Shown here piece by piece: positions 25,939-35,518 of a stretch of DNA of 64,000 nt; positions within the stretch are counted from its first letter, which is position 1; each line of letters starts with the position of its first letter. Below the pieces are notes generated by a model, which worked only from the letters and a program-made list of their open reading frames with translations, had not been told where the DNA came from and ran no database searches. The stretch is from an uncultured Prevotellaceae bacterium. GTDB lineage: Bacteria > Bacteroidota > Bacteroidia > Bacteroidales > Bacteroidaceae. Position numbers and translations under genes: made by a program. Location of the stretch: assembly GCA_900315075.1 (NCBI GenBank), contig OMXV01000008.1, positions 36,198 to 100,197 on the forward strand, read 5' to 3'.

Positions 25939-27414
25939 ATGCAAACTCAAAGTGGTAACAAAATCTACTTGTTCTCCATCGTGTTAGTAGCAGTCCTTGG
26001 AGGTCTGCTCTTCGGATACGACACCGCCGTTATTTCTGGCGCAGAAAAAGGTCTTCAGGCATTCTTCAAAGAAGCTAAGGACTTCAGTTACACAGATGGC
26101 TGGCATGGTTTCACATCAGCTTCAGCACTCATTGGTTGTATTATTGGTTCAGCCCTCTCAGGACTCCTTGCCACCCGCTTAGGCCGTAAGAAGTCACTAA
26201 TTATAGCCGGTTTGTTGTTCTTTATTTCAGCATTAGGCTCCATGAGGCCAGAGTTTTTGTTCTTTGAAGCAGGCAAGCCTACCTATTCTCTACTTATTAT
26301 GTTCAACATCTATCGTGTTATCGGTGGTATCGGTGTAGGTCTGGCCTCTGCTATTTGCCCTATGTATATTGGAGAAGTAGCCCCCTCCAACATCCGTGGT
26401 ATGCTTGTGAGCTGGAACCAGTTTGCGATCATCTTCGGTCAGTTGGTGGTCTATTTTGTCAACTTCTTCATTCTTGGCGACCACATTCAGCCTGTTGTCG
26501 AGGAAATGGGTAAAGGTATTGCCGCCATCACCCCAGCCGCACAATGGACCGTTACCACAGGTTGGCGCTATATGTTCGGTTCCGAGGCTGTACCTGCCGG
26601 ACTCTTCGCATTGCTTATCTGCTTTGTACCTGAGACCCCACGTTATCTCGTCAGTGTGGGTAAGGACCAGCAGGCTTTAGGTATTTTGTCGAAAATTAAT
26701 GGTTCAGAGAAAGCCAGCCAGATTCTACAGAATATCAAAGAAACAATGACAGTAAAGACCGAGCGTCTGATGACCTATGGTGCACTCTGTATCTTCATCG
26801 GCATCATGCTCTCTGTCTTCCAACAAGCAGTAGGTATCAATGCTGTTCTCTATTATGCACCACGTATCTTTGGCGATATGGGCATGGAGAATCCTATGGT
26901 AGTGACCGTGTTCATGGGCGTTATCAACATTCTGTTCACTCTTGTTGCCATCTTCACTGTTGAAAAATGGGGCCGTAAACCACTGTTGATTTGTGGTTCT
27001 ATCGGTATGGCCATCGGTGCCTTTGGTGTAGCAGTCACTTTCGGCCATGCAGGTCTTGAGATGGTGACAGCCATTAGCATCATGGTCTATTCTGCCTCGT
27101 TTATGTTCTCATGGGGTCCCATTACCTGGGTACTCATCGCTGAGATTTTCCCCAACACCATCCGTGGTGGTGCCGTGGCTATTGCTGTGGCATTCCAATG
27201 GATATTCAACTTTATCGTGTCCTCCACATTCGTTCCTATGTTCAACATGCATCTCTCCGAGGGCGATGACTTCGGCCATTGGTTCACCTATGGTCTATAT
27301 GGTTGCATCTGCGTCATCGCTGCCATCTTCGTCTGGCGTCTGGTACCCGAAACAAAGGGCAAGACATTGGAAGACATGAGCCGTCTGTGGCTTGACAGAA
27401 AAAACAAGAAATAA
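25939..27414 (+). CDS. xylE: MFS sugar/H+ symporter, xylose-porter type
   Basis: 491 residues, matching the length I recall for E. coli XylE. Sugar-porter signatures are GGLLFGYDTAVISG, RLGRKKSL, a second PMYIGEVAPSNIRGMLVSWNQ, PETPRYL, QQAVGINAVLYYAP and the C-terminal VPETKGKTLE. Twelve membrane segments are expected. It imports a pentose or hexose across the inner membrane with protons; xylose is the best guess from close similarity and from the xylan/xyloglucan enzymes nearby. It ends three bases before metF, so the two are probably co-transcribed although they are functionally unrelated. Confidence 0.85.
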   Translation: MQTQSGNKIYLFSIVLVAVLGGLLFGYDTAVISGAEKGLQAFFKEAKDFSYTDGWHGFTSASALIGCIIGSALSGLLATRLGRKKSLIIAGLLFFISALGSMRPEFLFFEAGKPTYSLLIMFNIYRVIGGIGVGLASAICPMYIGEVAPSNIRGMLVSWNQFAIIFGQLVVYFVNFFILGDHIQPVVEEMGKGIAAITPAAQWTVTTGWRYMFGSEAVPAGLFALLICFVPETPRYLVSVGKDQQALGILSKINGSEKASQILQNIKETMTVKTERLMTYGALCIFIGIMLSVFQQAVGINAVLYYAPRIFGDMGMENPMVVTVFMGVINILFTLVAIFTVEKWGRKPLLICGSIGMAIGAFGVAVTFGHAGLEMVTAISIMVYSASFMFSWGPITWVLIAEIFPNTIRGGAVAIAVAFQWIFNFIVSSTFVPMFNMHLSEGDDFGHWFTYGLYGCICVIAAIFVWRLVPETKGKTLEDMSRLWLDRKNKK

Positions 27415-27417
27415 AAG

Positions 27418-28386
27418 ATGAGCCTGACAGAAATAATCGGCTTGTCGCCCGAATCCCGTAACTTCTCCTTCGAGGTACTCCCGCCACTGAAAGGCAATGG
27501 CACCGAGGGATTGTTCCGAACAATAGAGAAGCTTTGCGAATTCGACCCGCTCTATATCAATATTACGACGCATCACAGCGAATACGTATATAAAGAGCTT
27601 GACAATGGACTGCTGGAACGGCACCGCGTGCGGCGCCGTCCCGGCACCATTGCTATTGCAGCGGCCATTCAAAACCACTTCGACATCCCCGTCATCCCCC
27701 ACATCATCTGCAGTGGCACAACGGTAGAGAATATCGAATATGAGTTGCTCGACCTGCAGTTCCTTGGTATCAGCAACCTATTGCTGCTTCGTGGTGACAA
27801 GGCAAAGGATGACAAGGTGTTCACCCCCACCCCTGGCGGACATACCCACACCACCGACCTAATACGTCAGGTGCAGCGTTTCAATGACGGCTTCTTCGCT
27901 GATGGCACCCCCATCAAAAACCCAGGTGAACGTTTCCACTTCGGGGTTGCCTGCTATCCCGAGAAGCATGAAGAAGCTCCAAACTTGGAGCAAGACATGG
28001 CTCATCTGAAGGAAAAGCAAGACTTGGGAGCTGAATATGCTGTCACCCAGTTGTTTTATGACAACCAGAAATACTTCGATTTCGTGGAGAAGGCCCGCGC
28101 GATGGGCATCACAATTCCTATTATACCTGGTATTAAGCCCTTCGCGAAACTGTCGCAACTGACAATGGTCCCCAAAACTTTCCACTGCGACATCCCTGAG
28201 GCACTTGCCGCAGAAGTGCTGAAATGCAAGAACGACGACGATGCCCGCCAATTAGGCATCGAATGGGCTGTTTCGCAATGCGAAGACCTCTATGCTCATG
28301 GTGTGAACAACATTCACTTCTACACCGTCTCAGCAGTAGATTCCGTAAAAGAAGTAGCAAGGAGGCTGAAATTAGTTAGGAGTTGA
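27418..28386 (+). CDS. metF: 5,10-methylenetetrahydrofolate reductase
   Basis: 322 residues. Reduces methylenetetrahydrofolate to the methyl form used in methionine synthesis, with FAD. It shows NFSFEVLPPLKG (substrate glutamate region), YINITTHHS, VIPHIICSG, LLLLRGD, RFHFGVACYPEKHEEAPN, EYAVTQLFYDN and IIPGIKPF, all MTHFR family motifs. The start lies three bases after the MFS stop. The last residues, LVRS, and the TGA are encoded by a TTAGTTAGGAGTTGA sequence that matches the GTTAGGAGTTAG repeat family. Confidence 0.95.
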   Translation: MSLTEIIGLSPESRNFSFEVLPPLKGNGTEGLFRTIEKLCEFDPLYINITTHHSEYVYKELDNGLLERHRVRRRPGTIAIAAAIQNHFDIPVIPHIICSGTTVENIEYELLDLQFLGISNLLLLRGDKAKDDKVFTPTPGGHTHTTDLIRQVQRFNDGFFADGTPIKNPGERFHFGVACYPEKHEEAPNLEQDMAHLKEKQDLGAEYAVTQLFYDNQKYFDFVEKARAMGITIPIIPGIKPFAKLSQLTMVPKTFHCDIPEALAAEVLKCKNDDDARQLGIEWAVSQCEDLYAHGVNNIHFYTVSAVDSVKEVARRLKLVRS

Positions 28387-28389
28387 TAC

Positions 28390-28424
28390 ATGACATAGAT
28401 GCTATAGATGCTATAGATACTATA
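28390..28424. repeat. 9-bp tandem repeat between metF and holB
   Basis: ATAGATGCT twice, then ATAGATACT. It fills most of the 51-base gap. Confidence 0.8.
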
Positions 28425-28437
28425 AAAAAAGAAAACA

Positions 28438-29574
28438 ATGACATTCCAGGAAGTGATAGGCCAGGAAGATGCCAAAGAGCGTCTGCGGATGCTGGTTCAA
28501 GAGAACCGTGTCCCCCATGCCATGTTGTTCTGCGGTCCACAAGGCTGCGGCAAGATGGCATTGGCGATGGCTTTTGCTTCCTATCTGCTCTGTGCAAATA
28601 AAGAGAATGGTGACAGTTGCGGTCACTGTCCACAATGCGCCATGACACGCAAATGGAGCCATCCCGACCTTCATTTCACATATCCAGTCATCAAAGCTGC
28701 TGGCACATCGAGCGACTACAAACCAGTGAGCGACGACTTCGCCCGTGAATGGCACCGTTTGTTGGATGAATCACCCTACTTTACCATCGACCACTGGCTC
28801 CGCGAGATTGGCGCTGCCAACCAACAGGCCATCATCACGGTGCGCGAAAGCGATGAAATATCAAGGAAGCTCAGTTTGAAATCCAGTCAGGGCGGTTACA
28901 AAGTGTCGCTTATCTGGCTCCCTGAGCGAATGAATGAGGCCAGTGCCAACAAACTGCTCAAACTGATTGAAGAACCCCCTTCGCAGACGGTATTCTTGCT
29001 CGTCAGCGAAGAGCCTGTCTTGCTCTTGGAAACCATCCGCAGTCGCACGCAACGTTTCGACATGCGTGCCATCGACACCCCAGCCATCGAACAGTCGCTC
29101 ATCAAACTTCGCGGTATCGCCGAAGAACAAGCCCACCGCATCGCCCGTGTGGCCGACGGCAGTTGGACAAAGGCTCTTGACCTGCTGAGCGCAGAGAATG
29201 AGGAGCGCGGATTCCTTGAGATGTTCATCAAGATGAACCGCCAGTCGTTTGAACGCAACATCCGTGGTATGAGGAATTGGAGCGATGATGCCTATGAACT
29301 GGGGCGAGAACGCCAGCGCCGTATGCTGAAATATTTCCTCCGTATGATACGCGAAAGCTTTATGTATAATTTCCGCATTCCAGAACTCAACTATATGACA
29401 GAGGAGGAGGAAAATTTCGTGCGCCGTTTCGCCCCCTACGTCAACGAAGCCAATATCATCGAGATGTCTGACCTCATGGCAGAGGGTATCCGCGACATTG
29501 GCCAGAATGCCAATGCACGCATCGTGTTTTTCGACACCGCCCTACGCATGACAAGGCTATTACGAAGTAAATAG
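28438..29574 (+). CDS. holB: DNA polymerase III subunit delta'
   Basis: 378 residues. Clamp-loader AAA+ subunit. N-terminus FQEVIGQEDAKERL, degenerate P-loop GPQGCGKM at 33-40 (Met instead of Ser/Thr, consistent with delta' not hydrolysing ATP), four zinc cysteines at C52, C61, C64 and C67, then WLPERMNEASANKLLKLIEEP and the SRC-like TIRSRTQRF. The C-terminal part is a helical collar domain. It heads the conserved Bacteroidetes order holB-ricT-gldH. Confidence 0.92.
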   Translation: MTFQEVIGQEDAKERLRMLVQENRVPHAMLFCGPQGCGKMALAMAFASYLLCANKENGDSCGHCPQCAMTRKWSHPDLHFTYPVIKAAGTSSDYKPVSDDFAREWHRLLDESPYFTIDHWLREIGAANQQAIITVRESDEISRKLSLKSSQGGYKVSLIWLPERMNEASANKLLKLIEEPPSQTVFLLVSEEPVLLLETIRSRTQRFDMRAIDTPAIEQSLIKLRGIAEEQAHRIARVADGSWTKALDLLSAENEERGFLEMFIKMNRQSFERNIRGMRNWSDDAYELGRERQRRMLKYFLRMIRESFMYNFRIPELNYMTEEEENFVRRFAPYVNEANIIEMSDLMAEGIRDIGQNANARIVFFDTALRMTRLLRSK

Positions 29575-29580
29575 GGGGCT

Positions 29581-29603
29581 GCGACAGTAAAACTGTCGCC
29601 TTT
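29581..29603 (+). terminator. Short hairpin after holB
   Basis: GCGACAG and CTGTCGC form a 7-bp stem with a 5-nt loop followed by CTTT. A weak terminator or processing site at best, since ricT follows. Confidence 0.4.
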
Positions 29604-29624
29604 AGAGAAGGAAGTAAGAGGGGA

Positions 29625-29671
29625 CTTGAATTTTCAACATTCAATTTTCAATAATCAATTTTCAATAATAG
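29625..29671. repeat. CAATTTTCAATA repeat before ricT
   Basis: Four units of TTTTCAA(T/C)A, of the CAATCTTCAAT family. Confidence 0.75.
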
Positions 29672-29672
29672 A

Positions 29673-31040
29673 ATGGATTACAAAAATCTTAAATATAAAA
29701 TCACCACTGGTTGCGACCGCGGTCTATGCCACAAAGGCGTTGGCCGACAAGATAAACAGCTGAACACCTACGACTGGCTGGCCGACGTTCCGGGCAACAC
29801 CCAGAGCACCGATCTGGTGGAAGTACAATTCAAAAACACCCGCAAAGGCTATTACCATAACGTGAACAACCTGGACTTGAAGAAAGGTGACATTGTGGCT
29901 GTGGAAGCCAACCCCGGTCACGATATCGGTGTGGTGACGCTGACTGGCGAACTTGTAAAACTTCAAATCAAAAAGGCCAACCTGAAGTCGGCTGATGATA
30001 TTCGCCGTATCTACCGTCTGGCAAAGCCCGTGGATATGGATAAATACGAAGAGGCAAAAAGCCGCGAACATGGCACAATGATCCAAAGCCGCCAAATTGC
30101 CAAGGACTTAGGACTTGACATGAAAATTGGCGACGTGGAATACCAGGGCGACGGCAACAAAGCCATCTTTTATTATATCGCTGACGAGCGTGTGGATTTC
30201 CGCCAGCTCATCAAAGTATTAGCAGAGACATTCCATGTACGTATCGAGATGAAGCAAATCGGTGCCCGGCAAGAAGCTGGGCGCATCGGTGGAACAGGTC
30301 CCTGCGGTCGCGAACTATGCTGCGCCACCTGGATGAAAAACTTCATCAGTGTGAGCACCAATACCGCACGTTTCCAGGACATCTCGCTCAATCCACAGAA
30401 ACTGGCCGGAATGTGTGCCAAACTGAAGTGTTGCCTCAACTATGAGGTGGACAACTATATGGAAGCCAGCCGCAAACTACCTGGCAAGGACATCGTCTTG
30501 CAAACACAAGATGGCGAATACCACCTTGTCAAAACCGACATCTTGGCTGGCCTCCTCACCTATTCCACCGACAAGAACATAGCAGCCAACTTGGAAACCA
30601 TCAGTGCAGCACGTGCCCATGCCATCATCGAAATGAACAAACAGGGTGAAAAGCCCTTATCTTTACAAGAAGATGATAAGCAGAAAGAGCAAAACAAGCC
30701 TGTAGATTTATTGGCTGGTGAAAGTATTACTCGCTTCGACAAGAGTAAGAAAAAGAAAAAGAAAAAGAATAAACAGGAAAATAAAACTCCAGAAAATACA
30801 ACGCCTGCACCAAAGGCAGAAAAGGCAGAAAAGGCAGATAAGCCACAAAAGCCAGAGAAATCAAAGAAGCCAGGAAATGCTGAGAAACCTGAAAAATCTG
30901 GATATTCCGAAAATTCCGATAATTCCGAGAAATCAGAAAAGGCAGAAAAATCCGAGAAAAAACCCGCCAGAGGTGACACTCCACGTCGCAACAAACAACG
31001 TGGAAACAAGAAGCCCACTGACACAAGCAAAAATGAATAG
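29673..31040 (+). CDS. ricT: RicT/YaaT-like PSP1-domain protein with charged C-terminal tail
   Basis: 455 residues. The PSP1 domain has the conserved cysteines of iron-sulfur RicT proteins: GTGPCGRELCCATWMKNF and GMCAKLKCCLNYE. Other matches are VDFRQLIKVLAETFHVRIEMKQIGARQEA (in pieces) and GDIVAVEANPGHDIGVV. RicT with RicA and RicF affects RNA processing in Bacillus; its partners are not obvious here. After about residue 340 the tail is low-complexity Lys/Glu/Ser/Pro (runs of K, AEKAEKADKPQKPEK, SENSDNSEKSEKAEKSEK) ending RRNKQRGNKKP, which could bind nucleic acid. gldH follows 12 bases on. Confidence 0.88.
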   Translation: MDYKNLKYKITTGCDRGLCHKGVGRQDKQLNTYDWLADVPGNTQSTDLVEVQFKNTRKGYYHNVNNLDLKKGDIVAVEANPGHDIGVVTLTGELVKLQIKKANLKSADDIRRIYRLAKPVDMDKYEEAKSREHGTMIQSRQIAKDLGLDMKIGDVEYQGDGNKAIFYYIADERVDFRQLIKVLAETFHVRIEMKQIGARQEAGRIGGTGPCGRELCCATWMKNFISVSTNTARFQDISLNPQKLAGMCAKLKCCLNYEVDNYMEASRKLPGKDIVLQTQDGEYHLVKTDILAGLLTYSTDKNIAANLETISAARAHAIIEMNKQGEKPLSLQEDDKQKEQNKPVDLLAGESITRFDKSKKKKKKKNKQENKTPENTTPAPKAEKAEKADKPQKPEKSKKPGNAEKPEKSGYSENSDNSEKSEKAEKSEKKPARGDTPRRNKQRGNKKPTDTSKNE

Positions 31041-31052
31041 CAACACCCTCGC

Positions 31053-31556
31053 ATGACCTTGCATCAAGCATATCGAACTATCTACGTTGCCGTCGCTATC
31101 ATAGCGGCGGCAGCTTTTACGTCATGCTTCGACAATACCATCCATTTCGAATACAAAGGAACAAATATCGGGGGATGGAACCGAGACGATTCAATCACAT
31201 TCAGCGTCAAACCACTGGAAGAATCGAGTTATTACTTTGAGGAAATCGGCATTCGAGCAAATGTTGATTACCCATACGAACGGCTCCATCTGATAGTGAG
31301 GCAAGAAGTTATCTCGACAACAGACTCTACCCGACGAACAGTCATCACGGATAAAGTCAGCCTGCCTATCTACGACGAGGAAGGCAATCCCACTGGCACA
31401 GGGGTCAACCTGCGCCAATACCAAATACCACTAAAAACCGTGAAACTACAAGCCGGTGACTCTATACAAGTGAGCGTCAAGCATAATATGCGCGACTCCA
31501 TCATCTGTGGAATCGCCGACGTGGGAGTAAAATTAGAAGTTAGAGGTGAGAGGTAA
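31053..31556 (+). CDS. gldH: GldH family lipoprotein
   Basis: 167 residues. Lipobox AAFTSC gives C25. The mature part has FDNTIHFEYKGTNIGGW and the strand-rich ICGIADVGVKLEVRG end seen in GldH. The protein is needed for gliding in Flavobacterium but is widespread in non-gliding Bacteroidales, and the placement after holB and ricT is the usual one. The final residues EVRGER and the stop codon are made by a GAGGTGAGAGGTAAGAG repeat. The gene converges with rodA, five bases away. Confidence 0.88.
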   Translation: MTLHQAYRTIYVAVAIIAAAAFTSCFDNTIHFEYKGTNIGGWNRDDSITFSVKPLEESSYYFEEIGIRANVDYPYERLHLIVRQEVISTTDSTRRTVITDKVSLPIYDEEGNPTGTGVNLRQYQIPLKTVKLQAGDSIQVSVKHNMRDSIICGIADVGVKLEVRGER

Positions 31557-31560
31557 GAGA
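31531..31560. repeat. AGAGGTAAGAG repeat over the gldH stop codon
   Basis: AGAAGTTAGAGGTGAGAGG then TAAGAG. The gldH stop (31554-31556) lies inside it. Confidence 0.8.
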
Positions 31561-31561
31561 A

Positions 31562-33031
31562 TCACGTCCGTATCAGATTCCTACTGGCATCAATCCTGAG
31601 GAAGATGAAAAGCAGGATCGTAAAACCCCATAATGAACTGCCGCCATAACTGAAGAAAGGCAGTGGAATGCCTATCACGGGAGTAAGTCCCAATACCATT
31701 CCAACATTGATAAAGACATGGAATAAGAAGATGCTGAGCACACAATAGCCATACACCCTTCCAAACTTGAAAGGCTGTCGCTCAGCAAGCACAATCAACC
31801 GCAAAATCAAGGCTAAGAAAAGCAACAACACACCGGCAGAACCAATAAAGCCTTCTTCCTCACCTACCGTACAAAAGATGAAGTCGGTATCCTGTTCTGG
31901 CACAAACTTCAATTTTGTCTGCGTACCATTGAGAAAGCCTTTGCCTTTCAACCCACCCGAACCGATGGCAATCACACTCTGATGCACATTATATCCAGCA
32001 CCGTCCTTGTCATCATCGAGTCCCAACAGCACATTGATACGGGTGCGCTGATGAGGTTCCATCACTTTATTGAGCACGATACTTGCTGAATAAAAGAAGA
32101 TGATGGAGCCAAGTGCAAATAGTGCGATATATAGGTAATTGTTGATACGCGAACTAAGTCCCTGATAGAGGAAAAAACCTATCAATGCGGCACACAGCAG
32201 CAACTGCACCCACACGATGTCGAAAGGTATTACATACTCTGAAAAAAGCAGGAATATCATCGTCACTACCATGATGATGACACTGAGGCGAAACGCCTTT
32301 CGTTTGTCATCGCAATAGGTATATACCATCCCGGCAGAGAAAAATTGTATGAGTAGCAAGACCACAAACTTACCCAATGACGTGGGTGTGTCCCACAACA
32401 TCACCTGTTCATACCTGATACCTAACACAAAATATGCTACCATGGCAAGACCAGTGAAAAGGATGCTACCGGGCATACCTTCACGGTAGAACATGAGGAA
32501 GAAACACAGATATACCAATGCCGAACCTGTTTCCTTCTGCATAATAATAAATCCCATGGGCAGCAAAACGATGGCACATGAGGCGAAGAAATCCTTCATC
32601 CGGTTGATACTATACCCATACGTGCTCATAAATTTCGCCAATGCCAATGATGTGGCGAACTTGGCAAACTCTGCCGGTTGTAAGCGGAACGACCCAATCA
32701 CCAGCCACGACTTCGAGCCTTTAATCTCATGAGGATTAAAGATGGTAATAAACAGCAAAGCCAACATGATGACATACGCCACGTAGGCAAAAGTGTCGTA
32801 GTAGCGGTCGTCGAGCATCAGCAACACAAAACCTAAGCAGAGCGAAGTACCAATCCACACAATCTGCATACCCGAACGAGTGGATAGGCTAAGAATATCA
32901 GGCTCGCTAAAGGAATAGCTGGCACCGCAGACGCTCATCCATCCGAACACCAGCAATGCCACATATATAAGGATTGTCCACCAGTCAACAGACTGGAACA
33001 CTCCTGCTTTCCTATCTGTCTTTTGTGCCAT
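31562..33031 (-). CDS. rodA: RodA peptidoglycan glycosyltransferase
   Basis: 489 residues, SEDS family, about ten membrane segments. Polymerises glycan strands during cell elongation together with PBP2. Motifs are SKSWLVIGSFRLQPAEFAK, QKETGSALVY, GSGGLKGKGFLNGTQTKL, FVPEQDTDFIFCTVGEE and the closing GIPLPFFSYGGSS. The region between about residues 240 and 330 is longer than in E. coli RodA, as is common in Bacteroidetes. Its start overlaps the end of mrdA by 20 bases, so the pair is translationally linked. Confidence 0.95.
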   Translation of the reverse strand: MAQKTDRKAGVFQSVDWWTILIYVALLVFGWMSVCGASYSFSEPDILSLSTRSGMQIVWIGTSLCLGFVLLMLDDRYYDTFAYVAYVIMLALLFITIFNPHEIKGSKSWLVIGSFRLQPAEFAKFATSLALAKFMSTYGYSINRMKDFFASCAIVLLPMGFIIMQKETGSALVYLCFFLMFYREGMPGSILFTGLAMVAYFVLGIRYEQVMLWDTPTSLGKFVVLLLIQFFSAGMVYTYCDDKRKAFRLSVIIMVVTMIFLLFSEYVIPFDIVWVQLLLCAALIGFFLYQGLSSRINNYLYIALFALGSIIFFYSASIVLNKVMEPHQRTRINVLLGLDDDKDGAGYNVHQSVIAIGSGGLKGKGFLNGTQTKLKFVPEQDTDFIFCTVGEEEGFIGSAGVLLLFLALILRLIVLAERQPFKFGRVYGYCVLSIFLFHVFINVGMVLGLTPVIGIPLPFFSYGGSSLWGFTILLFIFLRIDASRNLIRT

Positions 33032-34853
33032 ACTTCAAATGTTGATTTTGAATACGTTCCGCCTGACGTTTAGAACCCTCCGACAGTTCACCCTTGATAT
33101 ATTGTTCCATCATCAATGAGCCGATAGGCACACCAAATGTAGCACCAAATCCACCATTCTCCACATAGACAGCCACAGCTATTTGTGGTTGTTCCATAGG
33201 AGCAAATCCCATAAACACTGAGTGGTCGCGGCCACGGTTCTGTGCTGTACCCGTCTTGCCACATACAGCATAGTCGCTACGGTTGGCAGCTCGACAAGTA
33301 CCTCCTGTGACCGCCCTTCTCATTCCCCGCGCCACCAAGTTGTAAGCCCAGGGCGATGCCTTGGTATAGTGTTTCGTCATGAAAGCGGAGTCCAGCTCTT
33401 GGTCTTGTATATGTTTCACCACATGCGGTGTGATAAAATATCCCCTATTGGCGATAGTGGCACCCAGGTTGGCTATCTGCAATGGTGTAAGTGTCACCTC
33501 ACCCTGGCCGATGGAAATACTGATGACCCCTAATGCATTCCAGTTATTCTTAAACTGCTTATCATAATACGAGGCATTGGGAATCATCCCTCTTTTCTCA
33601 CCAGGCAAGTCCACACCTAACGGATATCCGAAACCCATGCTCACCATATAATCTCTCCATGTGTCCATGGCAACTTGGATTGACCCATACTTCTTGGTGT
33701 TGGTCAGCATATAATATAGTCCCCAACAGAAGAAGCCGTTGCAAGACGTGCCGATGGCAGGTATCAGGCTAAGCGGTGAACCATGACCGTGACAGCCCAC
33801 ATGCATACCACCAAATCTGAAGCCACGCGAACAGGGATAGCTGGTTGTGGAGTCAATAATATGCTCATTGAGGAAAGTCAGGGCCTGACTGGTCTTGAAT
33901 GTGGAACCCGGTGGATACTGTCCCATGATGGCACGGTTGAGCAATGGCTTCAGCGGGTCTTTTGACAATTCTATATGGTTTTTGCCCCTCTGTCGGCCTA
34001 TCATCATTCTCGGATCATAGGATGGCGACGACACCATGCACAATATTTCGCCAGTACTTGGCTCTATGGCCACAATAGCACCTAATTTTCCCTCCATCAG
34101 CCTTTCACCTAACCTCTGCAGTTCGATGTCGATTCCCAATGTGAGGTTTTTGCCAGGTATCGGTTTTGTGTTAAGTTCTCCGTTACGATAGTTACCTTGA
34201 ATACGGCCGTATGCATCACGCAAGAGAATCTGGATGCCTTTCACACCACGGAGTTCTTTCTCATAATAACGCTCCACGCCAACTTTTCCTACATAGTCGC
34301 CCGGCTGATAGTAGTCGTCGTTTTTGATGTCCTCAGGCGACACCTCTGCCACATCGCCCAAAAGCAAGGCGGCATTGGGATACTCGTATTGTCGGATAGT
34401 ACGTCGCTGAATATAGAAACCCGGAAACTTGTATGCCTTTTCCTGAAAGACACTGAATTCCTGATCAGAAAGCTGTGTAAGGAATAACTGTTGCGTGAAA
34501 GGAGAATATCCCGGTGTCTTCCTGATATCCGCCATACGCTTGATAAAATATTCCTTGGTGATATTCAGTGCTTGACAAAACTCTATAGTGTCAAGGCGCT
34601 CTTGCTGCTCCTTGACCACCACCATGATGTCGTAAGAGGGTTGGTTATAGACAAGCAATTTACCATTGCGGTCGGAGATATTACCTCTTGAGGGGAATTC
34701 GACTTTTTTCAGGAATGCGTTGCTATCGGCATTTTTCTTATAGTCATCACTCATGATTTGGAGCGTAAACAGACGTATGATGTATATGGCCATCATAATA
34801 ATGGCCACACCACCAATGACATATTGCCGTTTGTGAAGCTCGTAATCTTTCAT
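33012..34853 (-). CDS. mrdA: Penicillin-binding protein 2
   Basis: 613 residues from the ATG at 34853, which begins the cytoplasmic tail and membrane segment (QYVIGGVAIIMMAIYIIRL). A frame from 34892 adds a non-conserved extension and is not used. The dimerisation domain holds the VEFPSRGNISDRNG motif. The transpeptidase domain has S317 in PPGSTFK, SCN at 370-372 and KTGTAQ at 533-538. It cross-links peptidoglycan during elongation and is the partner of RodA. Part of the mreBCD-mrdA-rodA operon. Confidence 0.95.
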   Translation of the reverse strand: MKDYELHKRQYVIGGVAIIMMAIYIIRLFTLQIMSDDYKKNADSNAFLKKVEFPSRGNISDRNGKLLVYNQPSYDIMVVVKEQQERLDTIEFCQALNITKEYFIKRMADIRKTPGYSPFTQQLFLTQLSDQEFSVFQEKAYKFPGFYIQRRTIRQYEYPNAALLLGDVAEVSPEDIKNDDYYQPGDYVGKVGVERYYEKELRGVKGIQILLRDAYGRIQGNYRNGELNTKPIPGKNLTLGIDIELQRLGERLMEGKLGAIVAIEPSTGEILCMVSSPSYDPRMMIGRQRGKNHIELSKDPLKPLLNRAIMGQYPPGSTFKTSQALTFLNEHIIDSTTSYPCSRGFRFGGMHVGCHGHGSPLSLIPAIGTSCNGFFCWGLYYMLTNTKKYGSIQVAMDTWRDYMVSMGFGYPLGVDLPGEKRGMIPNASYYDKQFKNNWNALGVISISIGQGEVTLTPLQIANLGATIANRGYFITPHVVKHIQDQELDSAFMTKHYTKASPWAYNLVARGMRRAVTGGTCRAANRSDYAVCGKTGTAQNRGRDHSVFMGFAPMEQPQIAVAVYVENGGFGATFGVPIGSLMMEQYIKGELSEGSKRQAERIQNQHLKYGTKDR

Positions 34854-35002
34854 AATAACATATATGCCCGCTATCTTTACCGGGCATCCCACTTCTTGAA
34901 TTCCTGAGTCTTTGAGTTTTTAAGCTTTAACTATGGATGTCTCTGGTTATGTTGCTTCATATAAATCAAAGAATCCGTAGTTTCTTCAATAAAAACACTA
35001 TA

Positions 35003-35515
35003 TCAATTTCCAATCTTTCTATGTATCAGTCTATCAACTGCCACTATTAATGCAGTAGTAAGCACCCCACTTCCTATCACACATCCCAACCATTTTCCAA
35101 AATTGAAGAACGACATCATCTCAAGTGTGAAGTAGATGAGGCAAAATCCCAATGTCATCGCCACGGTATAAGACGTATAAGACTTCCATCCCATCACCGC
35201 CATGGATGGTATGAAATTCTCCTCCACCTCTCTTGAGACAAAGAGGTTGAGGACATACGGCTGTGCCATGGCTATCGCCGTCATCGAAGCGGCAGTGACA
35301 CCTGGCGTGTTAGCAAAAATGTCCAGCAAGATTCCCATGACAAAAGCCCACACCATCATGCTCCATTTTGCCATCCCTTTTTTCATGGAAATGACGAAGA
35401 AGACATACAACAAAGGCATGGCACAGCCAAAGAGTTGTATATGGTTGAGTATGAACACCTGAGCCACACACAACACCAGAAAGAGTACTGGCTGACGTAT
35501 GATATCAAAGTTCAT
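35003..35515 (-). CDS. mreD: Rod shape-determining protein MreD
   Basis: 170 residues, five or six predicted membrane segments, little soluble sequence. N-terminal FLVLCVAQVFILNHIQLFG and the acidic GILLDIFANTPG motif fit MreD of Bacteroidetes. It lies three bases after mreC. A 149-base gap with no clear promoter separates it from mrdA. Confidence 0.9.
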   Translation of the reverse strand: MNFDIIRQPVLFLVLCVAQVFILNHIQLFGCAMPLLYVFFVISMKKGMAKWSMMVWAFVMGILLDIFANTPGVTAASMTAIAMAQPYVLNLFVSREVEENFIPSMAVMGWKSYTSYTVAMTLGFCLIYFTLEMMSFFNFGKWLGCVIGSGVLTTALIVAVDRLIHRKIGN

Positions 35516-35518
35516 TTG

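Noticed and set aside
34854-34892. N-terminal extension of PBP2
   Set aside because: The extra 13 residues are not typical of PBP2 and precede the normal cytoplasmic start.
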